Shown here: piece by piece, positions 10,852 to 22,242 of the stretch
Numbering within the stretch: position 1 is the first letter of the stretch
Layout of the letters: the number at the start of each line of letters is the position of its first letter
NCBI GenBank assembly: GCA_014885115.2
Contig: WKLE02003736.1
Coordinates: forward strand, 1 to 55,826
DNA: 55,826 bases
Direction: 5' to 3'
Source of the DNA: Asterionellopsis glacialis
Lineage: Eukaryota > Bacillariophyta > Plagiogrammaphyceae > Rhaphoneidales > Asterionellopsidaceae
Notes under the pieces: generated by a model
Database searches by the model: none
Told to the model about the DNA's origin: nothing
Seen by the model: only the letters and a program-made list of their open reading frames with translations
Made by a program: the position numbers and the translations under genes

Positions 10852-13800
10852 TTAGTTTAGCCACCACACTCACCATACATACTATACATCAAAACTGTGG
10901 CAATTGTCATCCACATGATCAATCATCCACTTAATTAGATTCAAATTGCTGTAATTTTGTGACAATGCACACATAACTACTTCAACTTATCCCATTGCTG
11001 CATTACTGTTGATTGTTGATTGATAACATGCTAGTACCATTGTCCTCTTATCATCATTGTTGTTGTTGTTATTATTATTGTTGTTGGTGCACAAAATTAT
11101 CTGTTGAAGAACACGGGATTGAAAAAAAGGAAAATCAATTCTACAGTACCTGGTACCAGTTGTGCATGCGCATACTACACGTACGAATCTTAAAATGTCC
11201 AAAACTTCCTCCAATAGGGGTATAGGCATGCTCAATGCACATGTATTCATCATAATCTTTGTCTTTTGTCACTTTTTAAATGGAAAACAAAACAAAACTT
11301 GACAAAAGGCATTTTTTAATTTTGGTCATTAACATGGAATACATTGGTTAATATTTTCATTAACCATGCATTAACAAATAACACAACTAAACATGTAGGT
11401 AATGGAAGCAAAAAAAATCGTAATCAATAACAATATCATTGAAGTGACATCTCCAAGGGTTACCAAATATTGCAGCTTTTACACAATACTTGTGGAGTTG
11501 ATTATAATATAATGAGGTAGAAAGGGAAAAAAGGGAAAGGAGGATGAGAAGGAGGAGAAAAGGGGGAAAGAAATAAGCAAGATTTTCAATTTTTCCTTCT
11601 TCCACTTTCATCCAATACCGTTATCATATTGGATGATTACAACATATAGGTTATTGATTACCATCTTTATGCAATGGCAATCATTTCTATAACAAAAATC
11701 ATACCAAACGGCTTGAAATTGATAGAGTTATGATATAAAGTATGCATAGTACAGTCAATGATTTCATATATATACCCATATATGTACAACTGAATTAATC
11801 AACAACTAACTGGATGATTACAACATATAGGTTATTGATCACTATCTTTATCCAAAGGTAATTGTTTTCATAATAAAAATCATGCCAAACAGCTTGAAAT
11901 TGATAGTAGAGTTGTGATATAAAGTATGTGCAGTATGGTCAATGATTTCATATATATACCTGTATATGTACAACTTAATTAATGAACAATGACATACTGG
12001 ATGATTACAACAAATATGTTATCAATTGCCATCTTTATCCAAAGGTAATTGTTTTCATAATAAAAAGCATGCCAAACGGCTTGAAATTGATAGTAGAGTT
12101 GTGATATAAAGTATGTGTAGTATGGTCAATGATTTAATATTTATACCTGTATACATATGACTTGATTACTCAACAACCAACTAGACAGTAATTGGTGCAA
12201 TAGAACTATCATTGGCCATCTTTATCCAATGGTAATTGTTTCCATAACAAAAATCATGCCAAACAGCTTGAAATTCATAGAGTTATGATGTAAAGTGTAT
12301 GATTGCACACTCTGTATTTAATGATTTGATATTTATACCCCTTCACAGATGCCTTGATTATTCAACAATCAACCAGATAATTACAACAAATAAGGTATGG
12401 ATTACCATCTTCATCCATTGGCAATTGTTTCCATAACAAAAATCATGCCAAACTAACAGAAATTGAGGAAAATGTGATGCAAAGTATTTTATCATGTAAA
12501 TTATAAATTATATAAAGCATTCCACTTCATAAAACTGTGTTCCCTACATTTTCCTACAGGAATAGTACAATTTTATGAATAATATTTAAGTAATGAATGA
12601 TTCCTTTTATATTACTTAACCTCTTTGGATTGATTTTTAGGTCCCCAACAAGTGATTTTTAGGTCTTTGATATATAACTACAGGTATTTGTTTCAATATT
12701 TGTTAAATAGGTAAGCTGCCATCCTACTACCAAATAGGGGACCTAAAGGGTCCACCAGCACCATGTAAGAGCCAATGTTGTTACTTTGAATTCCAAATAA
12801 ATACTCTGAAAACAGGCTACAAAAGAAAATAAACATTTTTTGATAGCAATGCAAACAGTAGTAGAAGCCACCCAATATTAGATTTTTAGTTAGTTAATTA
12901 TATTGATGAGGAGTAAATCAATGTCATGTAATCATGTTTCAATATTACAAACCTCTTCTATCATAGTTCAACTAAATGTTCATAATTTGTCCAGCATATT
13001 GGTGTGTGTTAGGTGGTCCAGTAGATGACTGTTTGTGGGACCACAGTAATATTAGGAGAAAAACTGGATAATGTCTATTTTACATTAGTGGATCTAGTGC
13101 CACTATTTCATTGTTGTTGTCTGGAAAATCATGGGAAAAATCAAAGAGCAATTATTGTTGTCACTTTTGTTACGGGATATGTTGGATTCATCATCTTTTG
13201 AGGCCATTGATGAGAAAACGTATGGTGCTATACCATCATCTGTGTTACATTTACCAGAGTGGGTATAGTGCCTGAGATAGTTGGCTCTGGTTGAAAAAGA
13301 TGCACTGCAGTGGTAGTATATGTGTTGGGAAAGTGCAGCATTGTTGTTCTTGTCTATGTTTGCATCAATAGAATGTATGTTAGATCTTTTTGGATTGTGC
13401 TATGGTGTCACAGCTGTGTTCTACAGTACCAGATATGATTGACAGAGAAAAACATAGTAGCAGATAGATTTCTTTTTCCCCTCTTTGGTTCCAAAGTATT
13501 TATGGTCCTAGTACATGTCTACCCAGTTTCTACAGTACCTATATTAGCACTTATAATCATGAAGATATAAGTATTTGTGTGAAAATTATGAGGAGAGCAT
13601 GTGCTAAACAGAAATCAGCTGAAAGTTTTGGACCATTGAAAAGGTGATTTTATATTACTTAATATACTACCAAAAAGCATTTTTATATTGGCAAAACATT
13701 GGTTTCAACATATTAAATTGCAATTTTTTCTATTTTATAGTGAGAAGGTAAAATAAATTACCATATTTGAGTTCTGTGTTGATTAATTCTCAAATTTTTA

Positions 13801-15028
13801 AACATCGAACAAGGCAAAGGGCTCAATCTGGTAGAATCCACTTGTGTTGAGATACTGTATATACTTTCAGTATGTGTAGAACTAAGCGTTGAACAATTTT
13901 TAGCAGTACATTTAGAACCTAAATGCCTCAGAGCTACAAAAATGTTCTCTGGACAGCAATTAAAGAAAACTGTTTAATTCTAATTTTAAATAATCAATGT
14001 TACTACACATTCAAAAGCATGTGTTTGAACTGTGGAGATGAATTAAGTGATGCAGCAATTGTGTTTATACTGTGCTGTATTGTTTCCTTGTAGTGCATAT
14101 ATCTCCACATTAGCTGCTGCTGCAACAATTCTTCACATGGTGTGTGCTGCTTTGCTGCAGCTACATACTAGAGCATGAGAGTTTCTTTAGCTTCTTCTTT
14201 TCAATTTTTTTGATAATGGTTGACATGATATATGGAGCAACAACCATTTCTGGACTTTCTGTTTACAGGTATAGCAATTCAGCTTTTTGCAGAATCATCT
14301 TTCTCCACAGTAGAGGTCCTTCATTCCTAGAGAGCAGCGTGTACCATGAAGGTTCGTACCAAAAACTTACATAATGGAGAATGGAAGCAACTTCTCCCCA
14401 AATTTTCCTCTCCGTGTGCAATACAAAGGCAGCAGGGTAATTCGGTATTCGATCCTTCCGTACCAGGTACGGTATCTGTACGTGTCAGGTACGAGGTGGG
14501 ACATGGTACATTGAAATAAGTACCAGATATGTCAGAACTACCTGATCATGATGTAACATTACGTTGCAAGTATCTATACAATGCTTATGGTAATGTGATA
14601 TATATATAATAGGTATGTGTTTTGTCCTGGACATCAATGAGCACAGTAGTAATAGGTAAAATATATATTTTTTTAATTCATATGAACAAGTACTTGGTAC
14701 CTGCAAATATTGTCCTACCAACATAATTTGTCCAGTATAAGATGGAAAGGGTATCAGACAAGCAAAATTTGGATATACTTATTGTAGTCTAGTCAATTTC
14801 TAATATATAATTTTATTCATTCATGTAAGGAGTATTTAAATTTTTCAAAATCCTGACGGGATTGGGATCTGATCTTGTGAAGCCGGAGGGAAAAGAACGA
14901 ACTTCTTCTCGACTTCCATCCAAGAAGCCCAGAACCCACACGCTCACTAAAACCCCATAAAGAAGAGGTGCACGAAAGTCGGCTTCAATATCAAGTACTC
15001 CTCCTAAGATTTTCACACGGAAATTACA
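10852..15028. other. AT-rich spacer containing a satellite array
   Basis: No supported gene over 4.2 kb. It includes the tandem array at 11631-12490 (separate entry) and single TACCWGGTA motifs at 11147 and 14461. The remaining sequence is AT-rich with short, low-complexity frames. The 14144-14374 frame is hydrophobic and Phe-rich with no family signature, and I do not call it. Confidence 0.55.
11631..12490. repeat. Tandem satellite-like array, about 5 copies of a 181-190 bp unit
   Basis: Copies begin near 11631, 11812, 11999, 12183 and 12374 (the last partial). Each opens with a GGATGATTACAACA-like string, followed by CATCTTTATCCAAWGGTAATTG, CATAACAAAAATCATGCCAAA, CAGCTTGAAATTGATAG, TGATATAAAGTATG and GTCAATGATTTCATATATA. 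Copies 2 and 3 are the most alike and copies 4 and 5 the most diverged, the usual pattern of an ageing array. There is no coding potential. It lies beside the transposase remnant. Confidence 0.88.
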
Positions 15029-16531
15029 ATGAAGGCGGCCGGGGAGCAATCTCTTCTGTCACTAAGCTTTGTTGCGCAAATTAAAAATATGTTTAATGCC
15101 AATTCATCGGAAATAGTCGAGAATGAAACGCCAAAGCAAGTTCGATCGAAATATGGTGTCAATAGAAAAGACTCTTCAGAAAAGCTTCAGAGTCGCAATC
15201 CTCCAAAGAGCCCTGTTGCACCTTCATATGTAGCTGGTCAACGCTATTCTTTTTCTACTCGCGATAGGTGCAGAAGTAGGGAGTTATCACGAATCTACAA
15301 CGAAGATGGTTCTAGCGAAACTAGCATTTCCTCGGAAAGTGATGGTTCACCCCAAAGGCACGAAGAAGTCAAAAGTGATGCGAAAACTGGAAAAACCAGA
15401 AAAAAGAAGACAAGACAAGACAAAGGTTCTCCCAAAGACACTATCTCTCAGAAACAGCTTGTTTTCGACGAAGTATTTGATGTTGAAAGTGGGCGACTGA
15501 ATACCTCGTATTCTACAGAAGAATCCAGTGACAGCCTTTCCAACCCCAACAAAGAAAATACTTTTATAGTTGGTTTAAAGTCAGTGGGCAAAGGTCATAC
15601 ATCATGGTTTGCACGTGGACGTCACTTGACTATTTTTTCCATAGTAACTGCCCTGGCCGGGATGGCACTGTCCATTGCATCGAGAAAGAGTCTTGCTTTT
15701 GTAAAGCTTCGCGAACCAATAATGTTTTCTCCGTTTATTGAAAATGTGACGAAAGTCGGTCTTATGCGTGTAGAGATCTGTTTCTTGGACGAGACAAATC
15801 CGAACATAACAGGAAACCCATTACCAGAGGGAGGCGATAATGTTTGGGAAGGTTATGACTTTGGAGATCAGGACGGACGCAACAGATACTTGCCGGTACT
15901 TTCCGAGCGAGTTGAAGCCGCCTTGGAAGATGATGTACTTGTGGGCTGTGGCGTCATACCATTGACGACAGAAAATGTCAATGATAGATTATGGAATGTT
16001 GCAAGGTCATTCCTCTTTTTAGCTATTGTCCTTGGCTCTTTCGTCACGGTTTTCCTGTGCAGCGCATGTTACTGGGAGACCATAAATCTCAAGCCAGTGT
16101 CAATTGGGCTTTTGCTAGCCTATTTCTTCCAGTCACTGAGTTTTTTCTTCTTTGATTCCGACCTCTGCCGCGAATACCAATGCGGTCTTGCCGAAGGTTC
16201 AATTCTTAGCGTCTTTGCAAGTCTGATGTGGTTTGCTAGTGGACTTGCAAGCATTCGAATGGATATGGTTTACCATAGAAGACTACGGGAAGCAAGGAAA
16301 CTCAGGAGGCGTCAGGAGCGTAAACAAAGGAAAAAAATGAAATCAAAATTAAATCGATCTCCTTCAGCAGAAACAACAACCACATCTAGCGACGAAGTCA
16401 CGCAAGATTCTCCATGTAGGTCGAGCCTGTCTTCCTTGGATTCGTCTGATTTTGATGCTAAGTCCTCAGACGCGGAGGACACCTTTCACAAGAAAGTGTA
16501 CTCTTCTGATGCACATCAATGGATTGCTTAA
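15029..16531 (+). CDS. Four-transmembrane protein with charged cytoplasmic tails, function unknown
   Basis: Intronless, 500 aa. Residues 1-185 are hydrophilic, rich in Ser and Lys/Arg, and probably disordered. A membrane segment follows near 200-215 (HLTIFSIVTALAGMALSIAS), then an extracytoplasmic loop of about 105 residues with several Cys, then three closely spaced segments near 330-350, 358-375 and 388-405. The tail is strongly basic (REARKLRRRQERKQRKKMK), then acidic and Ser-rich. The topology (one TM, large Cys-containing loop, three TMs) recalls claudin/tetraspan proteins, but I see no diagnostic motif. Its stop lies 67 bp from the stop of the convergent TRM5 gene. The start is the first ATG after an upstream in-frame break. 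Confidence 0.8.
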   Translation: MKAAGEQSLLSLSFVAQIKNMFNANSSEIVENETPKQVRSKYGVNRKDSSEKLQSRNPPKSPVAPSYVAGQRYSFSTRDRCRSRELSRIYNEDGSSETSISSESDGSPQRHEEVKSDAKTGKTRKKKTRQDKGSPKDTISQKQLVFDEVFDVESGRLNTSYSTEESSDSLSNPNKENTFIVGLKSVGKGHTSWFARGRHLTIFSIVTALAGMALSIASRKSLAFVKLREPIMFSPFIENVTKVGLMRVEICFLDETNPNITGNPLPEGGDNVWEGYDFGDQDGRNRYLPVLSERVEAALEDDVLVGCGVIPLTTENVNDRLWNVARSFLFLAIVLGSFVTVFLCSACYWETINLKPVSIGLLLAYFFQSLSFFFFDSDLCREYQCGLAEGSILSVFASLMWFASGLASIRMDMVYHRRLREARKLRRRQERKQRKKMKSKLNRSPSAETTTTSSDEVTQDSPCRSSLSSLDSSDFDAKSSDAEDTFHKKVYSSDAHQWIA

Positions 16532-16598
16532 TACGGCAATAGTGGTCAATGGAAAAGCTATGCTGCAGATAAGTATTTCTAATTTATAATTATTGAAT

Positions 16599-18317
16599 TT
16601 ACACGAAATCCCCTTGCATATGTTGAAGGAGTTTAGGCGTCGCCCGAAAAGTTACGCACATTACAACCTTTCCAGGAGCAACATCTCTAATTTCACGTGC
16701 CTTGATATCACACCCTAATCGATTCAACTCTTTTTGTCGATATTTTGAAGGTTCTGTAGCTCCACCCTCTGGCAGTAGGTGATGTGCAACTAAATCAATT
16801 GCAACCGTTGCCACATCTCTTGCATCTTCATCATTAACATCGTCGGCACGGGAAAATGTGTATACATGGAATACTGGCACCACAGGCTCTTCTTGGTCCT
16901 TTCTTTTACTCTTATAAACCGGCCACCATCTTATCGCACTCAAAAACCGAGGTGCTTCGAGGGGGTAGTTCATTATCACGTGATGTGGCAACTGTACTTT
17001 CTTTCCCTGTTGCTCGAGTCCAAGATCCATCAGAAAGTCATACGCATCACCAGCACAAGTCTTGATTAAGTGAGAAACTCCATTTTGAGCGGCATTAATG
17101 TCGCAAAATTCAACGGCTGCTGCGTTCCAATCGTTGGCCAAAACTTTGCAATTCTTTTCCTTGGCAGCTAATATGCACATCGCCCCAACACCACAAAATG
17201 GATCGGCAATAGTTTGTCCATCCTGAATGTAATCATCTAGAATTACTCTTCGTTCACCTGATAGCCTTGAACACCAGTAAACCTTGGCAACGTCCAATGA
17301 TATTTTTAACCCATTTTCTATTAAATCAACCTTGGTTTCGTATTTTCCAGCCAATAGTTCCATCTCATATGTCCGGAATGGGCCTGAAACTTCACCAACC
17401 TTATTTACAACGCATTCAATTTTAGCATATCTGTCAAGAAGTACCTCCCCAATTAATTTCTTGTAAGGTTCGTGGTGTGGTTTGAGATTCAAATGCGCCA
17501 AATGTCCTACTTGTTCAAAAGCTGTAGGAGGTGGATGTACTTCCGATGGTAACAATTGTGATAAGATATATTGGTAAGTCCATCTTGTGTAAGGTATCTG
17601 CAATTTGTAATCAGGCCCATCAACAATATTCATCTCGTCTAACTTAGCTTGAATATCAGATGGTATTGTATTAAACGACGGGTTTCGTAGTATGAGCAAT
17701 GTATCGCTTTTACTTTTCTTCTTGCCCGATTGATCATCTGTACCACTGTTATCGTCAGGATGAGATCGAACTACTCGGAGACGTGGATGGGCATGTTGGA
17801 AATCTTCATATGCTGATGCCAGCGCTTCCTGAAACTCAGGTAATTTCAAAATTGTTTGACAATATTTGGATGGAACAACCCATGTTGGAAACGTAAATTC
17901 TGGATTTATAGATGGATGCTGCCTCCACTTCGAAAGAATATCTTCGTCGTTGGTTTCAGCATTATCACTTTGATCTGTGGCATTGGTCTCATCCATGGAT
18001 GAAAAAGATGCTGATGTTGTTGCAGGACATTGTACGGAGCTTGGACGAAAATTACTGCGTTCCAAAAAAGAAAATGTGCCACTGCTACCTACCACGCGAT
18101 GATTCCAATGAACTCCGCAAGCAGATGCCAAACTTCTGTATTTGTGGTAGTCCTGATGTTGAATCGATAGATTTGGTAATCTTCTTCGTGAGTATACCCT
18201 TCTAGTTGTTGTTTGGAAGGATGTAACTGATCGCCTTTGTAGCATCATCATTACTACCCATGCAAGACAGATATTTCTACCTGTCTTCATTGGACAACTG
18301 ACTGACACGAGAGACAC
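16599..18317 (-). CDS. TRM5: tRNA (guanine37-N1)-methyltransferase, TRM5 family
   Basis: Intronless, 572 aa. The enzyme methylates N1 of G37 next to the anticodon using S-adenosylmethionine, which prevents frameshifting. Family features in order: HLAHLNLKPHHEPYKKLIGE and VVNKVGEVSGPFRTYEMELLAG, then LKISLDVAKVYWCSRLSGER. The SAM-binding fold follows, with IADPFCGVGAMCILAAK and VLANDWNAAAVEFCDINA. The catalytic strand HVIMNYPLEAPRFLSAI matches the usual N-L-P-type motif, here NYP. The N-terminal 35 residues (hydrophobic LAWVVMMMLQRRSVTSF, then Arg-rich) look like an organelle leader; TRM5 serves nucleus and mitochondria in other eukaryotes. It is divergent from the sphingosine kinase gene, with 734 bp of motif-rich spacer between them. 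Confidence 0.9.
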   Translation of the reverse strand: MSLVSVSCPMKTGRNICLAWVVMMMLQRRSVTSFQTTTRRVYSRRRLPNLSIQHQDYHKYRSLASACGVHWNHRVVGSSGTFSFLERSNFRPSSVQCPATTSASFSSMDETNATDQSDNAETNDEDILSKWRQHPSINPEFTFPTWVVPSKYCQTILKLPEFQEALASAYEDFQHAHPRLRVVRSHPDDNSGTDDQSGKKKSKSDTLLILRNPSFNTIPSDIQAKLDEMNIVDGPDYKLQIPYTRWTYQYILSQLLPSEVHPPPTAFEQVGHLAHLNLKPHHEPYKKLIGEVLLDRYAKIECVVNKVGEVSGPFRTYEMELLAGKYETKVDLIENGLKISLDVAKVYWCSRLSGERRVILDDYIQDGQTIADPFCGVGAMCILAAKEKNCKVLANDWNAAAVEFCDINAAQNGVSHLIKTCAGDAYDFLMDLGLEQQGKKVQLPHHVIMNYPLEAPRFLSAIRWWPVYKSKRKDQEEPVVPVFHVYTFSRADDVNDEDARDVATVAIDLVAHHLLPEGGATEPSKYRQKELNRLGCDIKAREIRDVAPGKVVMCVTFRATPKLLQHMQGDFV

Positions 18318-19051
18318 GAATAAGATGATGGTAGAGAGATGGAAGTCGTTAAAAGTTGCAAATGGACCTTGATGTCCAGGTAAGGATAAGAATGTCTTGG
18401 GATTTCGTCTTTTTAGTGCAATACTGATTCAGAACATTGTGATGACAGATGGCTCCTCTCCTTCGTGTGTGTGTTGTTCTTTTTCTGTGATGGGTGATGG
18501 TGTGATGAACCATGAAAGAACCCAGAACAAAAGAAAAAAGCAATGTGCGGGCTATGGCTATGCACCCACTTTTTGTGGTTCATCTCGATCGACTTACGGA
18601 CTCCCGTTTTCTGACTCGCTCGGCTACGACGTACCGGAAAGAAGCGGATGCGCGCGACAGATGATTCAGGTTCATGCCTGCAACTGTACTCGATCACCGT
18701 ACCAGGGGTACCTGTACCTGGTACCTGGTACGGTGATATCAGGTTTTTACCTGGTACCAGTTAAGCCTCCTTGCTTTTCTCTATCATATAGATAGTACAT
18801 TTTTGACCATTAAGTACACGACTGACTTAGAGATACGGTAGGATACCCGTTACCAGGTACACCGGTTTACGGTAGCACGGACTTTTGAACTTCCTCGAAA
18901 ACGCGATAAAAAATGCGAAAAAAGTTTGGTTGAACTTGTTGCGGCTTCGCGATTTTCAATGCTTTTAGGTGCACGGTTGGACACAACAAAACTGTGACGA
19001 TTACCAAGATCTTGTTGTCTTTGTTTTCATTAACAAGGACACATAATTAAA
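18318..19051. promoter_or_regulatory. Divergent promoter region with a TACCWGGTA cluster
   Basis: This spacer separates the divergent TRM5 and sphingosine kinase genes. It holds four exact TACCWGGTA palindromes: 18715 and 18722 (overlapping by two bases), 18748, and 18851. The run from 18698 to 18760 is almost wholly alternating ACC and GGT and could fold back on itself. The position fits a shared regulatory region, but function is inferred. Confidence 0.55.
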
Positions 19052-21343
19052 ATGGTCGAGAGCAAAAAATCTTCTCATCGCAAAAATCCATTAGAAGAAC
19101 CACTTTTATCGAAAACAAGAATGGGCAATAGTGGTGAATCTTGGCCAACGGCTGCAGCAGCAGCTTCGAAACTACATATTCCTGATGATTGGTTACCTTC
19201 AAATATTCCAGACGATTATGATGGTGGTTGCTTTGTTCGATATGATGCATCTAAAGATTTGATTTTGCTTGTGACATCGTCATCTACTGGTGAGGAAGAA
19301 ATTTTGGATGTGATTAGTCCCAAAGATGTCATTGGTGCCAATCTTGAATTATTTTTCAGTGGGGCTGATTTTGGTTCCTTTGATGAAGGTAGAAGAGTAG
19401 GGTTCAAAAATGAAAAGTCACGAACACTTCAAAGTTTGATGGACAAACACGATGATGGTATCGATGACGATGATAGTGATGACGACGACAACAATTCTCT
19501 TTTGCAGAAGAAATCTGTTGTAGACGGCACTAGTAATGCATCTTGCACAAATATTTTCAGTGCGTTGCAGGATGATATGGATCGAGTCTTTACATGCAAG
19601 ACAGGAAATGGCGATGCTCCAGGAGGAGGTTGTACAGTTCTTAGTTCTGGAGAAATTCCGTTTGATAGTCAAGCAGTAGCTTACCTAAACATCTATTGTT
19701 ATCCACAAAGGCGTCCATCACAAGAGGGGTGGTTATCCTATTGTGGAATTACTTCATCCAAACCACCAGTTCGCTGTCCTAAGATCCCTCCACCAATTGA
19801 AGATGGCGAAAAATTAGGTAATAGATATGCGCATCATCGTCGATTTGAAGTTGTTGCTGGAAGGGATTTTTCTCATATCCAATCCTTGGTACGAGGTATC
19901 CGTAGTGTTGCAAAATTGGGACATTTTCAACAAAATACAACTCCTGGACCAGCAGCAGTTCCATGTGCATTGAAATATCTCGTCATTGTCAATCCGAAGG
20001 GTGGTACAGGAACAGGAGAAGATACCTACCTTTCTACGGTTGGACCTATGCTTGAACAAGCTGGTGTGGAACATGATTTATGTATAACAACTCATGCACG
20101 ACATGCCGAAGAACGTGTCAAAGAAGGTGGACAGGGCAGCGACGATAAGGATCTAGCAGATTATGATGGACTCGTATGTCTTGGAGGGGATGGTATTTTG
20201 CATGAAGTTTTCCAGGGAGTCAAAACTAGAAACGATGCTGACGAAATTTTTGCCAAGTTAAAGATTGGCATTGTTGGTTGTGGTACATCCAATGGTCTTG
20301 CCATGAGCTTGCTACACGAAAGTGGGGTACGTCATTTGCAATGCTGAGCTATTTCATATTCTCTTTCCTACTATCGACATGTCTCGTGAAAAATGCATTT
20401 CAGTACTTGTTAACGAATAATTTTATTGTTTTCTCTCAATATCCAGGAACAATATGGTGCTCTTGACTCTACATTCCTCGTATGTAAGGGACAAACAACA
20501 CCTATGGACCTTTCACATTACTCAACACAGAATAGAGAATATACATCATTTCTAACTTTCTCCTGGGCATTTATTGCTGATGTCGATATTGAATCGGAGA
20601 CAATTCGTTGTCTAGGACGTCTTCGTAATGATGTTTGGGCAGCCTGGAGAGCAGTTTGGTTACGTAAATACAGAGCACGCTTTTCCTACTTGCCACCATC
20701 AAAGGTTCCGAATTACAAAACAACAGGATTGACTCACATGCCATCCCTTTCGGATGATATTCCAGCTGAGGATTGGGTTACAATTGAAGATAACTTTATT
20801 TTGTTTTGGGCTGCACATGTATCACATGCTAGTTATGCTACCTACAACTCTCCTGCATCCAAGATGCAAGATGGTGTATTCCAAATTATGGTCATTCGGT
20901 AAGCTTCATGAAACATCGCCATGATAGGTTCACGACTGCTTCTTATATCTACCTTTCTTTCAACGATTTTGACTTGAACAACATCTCACCACGTTGCTTT
21001 TATGTTTTTGTTGCTGTTGCTCAATTGGTTGGTATATTCTTGATAATTCGAAAACACTTTTTTGCTCATTTCTATACCAATACTTTATTGTGGTACGATG
21101 GAATAACATTATATCATGTGTAGACCTCCTATTTCAAAGTTTCAACTCATAAAACTATTGTTGGGAATAGAAACAGGTGCGCATGTAAATAATCCTCATA
21201 CTGAATTTTTCGAATGTGTTGCTTACCGTCTTGAACCTGTGACAAGTGGAAGCTTTAATGATTTGGATGGTGAAGTTATTGAATCAGGTCCTATTCAAGG
21301 ACATGTCTTACCTGCTTCAACGAATATGTTTTGCGGTGTATAA
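19052..21343 (+). CDS. Sphingosine kinase (lipid kinase, DAGK-catalytic fold)
   Basis: Three exons, 19052-20326, 20447-20898 and 21124-21343, give about 648 aa. The introns (120 and 225 bp) are GT-AG and keep the frame. The second splits an Arg codon and restores VIRPPISKFQ. The kinase core starts near residue 308: LKYLVIVNPKGGTGTGEDTY, then LADYDGLVCLGGDGILHEVF, the GGDG nucleotide-binding loop, then GIVGCGTSNGLAMSLLHESG. Exon 2 has SFLTFSWAFIADVDIESE and the LGRLRNDVWA segment typical of sphingosine/ceramide kinases. Exon 3 has FECVAYRLEP and a DGE. It should phosphorylate long-chain sphingoid bases. The N-terminal 300 residues include a PH-like stretch and an Asp-rich run (DDGIDDDDSDDDDNN). 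Ceramide kinase is the main alternative. Confidence 0.88.
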
Positions 21344-22242
21344 CTTCATCGTAGGAGTAAAACTAAAACAAAAAATACTACAGTCATATTACAATGTTCC
21401 CTTTTTTTTAGAAAAGTGGGATTTCGAATCATGTCAGAACAAATGCGGACATTTAACACACATCTTTCAGCAGTCGTCTTTGATTTATTTCAAATACAAA
21501 TAATACTGGTACCTGGTAGTGCTTGCCGAAAAGTAGATTCATTCTTCATCCCATCCCATCTATCTTCGTGTGATCATATGTTTTCTGGAACGATTTCCAT
21601 ATGCTTTGTACAGTGTACGGTAGCCATTTAGTGCCAAATACCAGGTAAACTGTATTATTAATAGATTCAATAGGTTTAATAATAGAGACTTAAGTTAGTC
21701 GGATATATGCATGCTTGAAATCTTCATGCTTCAGACAATGTGGCCTTGTTTAATATGTCCTGCAAACATTATTTCCACGTATATGTAATACTAAACAGAA
21801 AATTTGCAGTAGGTTCAAATCACATATAACATAGGAGTGATACGCTAAGTGAGATGATTTGAAAATGTGGTGAAATTTGAAATTCGCGAGGAATCGTACT
21901 TTGTTTTCCATAGTTGAGCGGCATTGTAAGGTTACTTCTTGATTTTGAAAGAGAACTAACACCAATACCAACACGGTACCTGTAGGCGGCTACTTTCGCG
22001 ATTACCCTCTGTTCTCTGCCGCCCCTGACGACAACAACGGCATTAGTCTTCCGGGGGGACCACAGAGAGTCCATTACAGCAGTATAACACACCAATCAAA
22101 GCACCGTGTCATCTGCTAACAACAACACTGAACAAAGAATTAATTTTCCGGGTACTCATACAAGAAGTAGACTAGAAAAAGCGAGTCTCCAGATTTCCGA
22201 AAATAAGCAACAACACTGTCTACAAACCATTCCAAAATTACA
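21344..22242. other. Spacer after sphingosine kinase
   Basis: No supported gene. Exact TACCWGGTA motifs lie at 21510 and 21639. The frame at 22106-22300 ends in stop and is out of phase with the downstream membrane-protein gene, so it is not used as its start. Confidence 0.5.

Noticed and set aside
20908..21123. Hydrophobic frame inside sphingosine kinase
   Set aside because: It lies within intron 2 (20899-21123); splicing it out restores the conserved kinase sequence.
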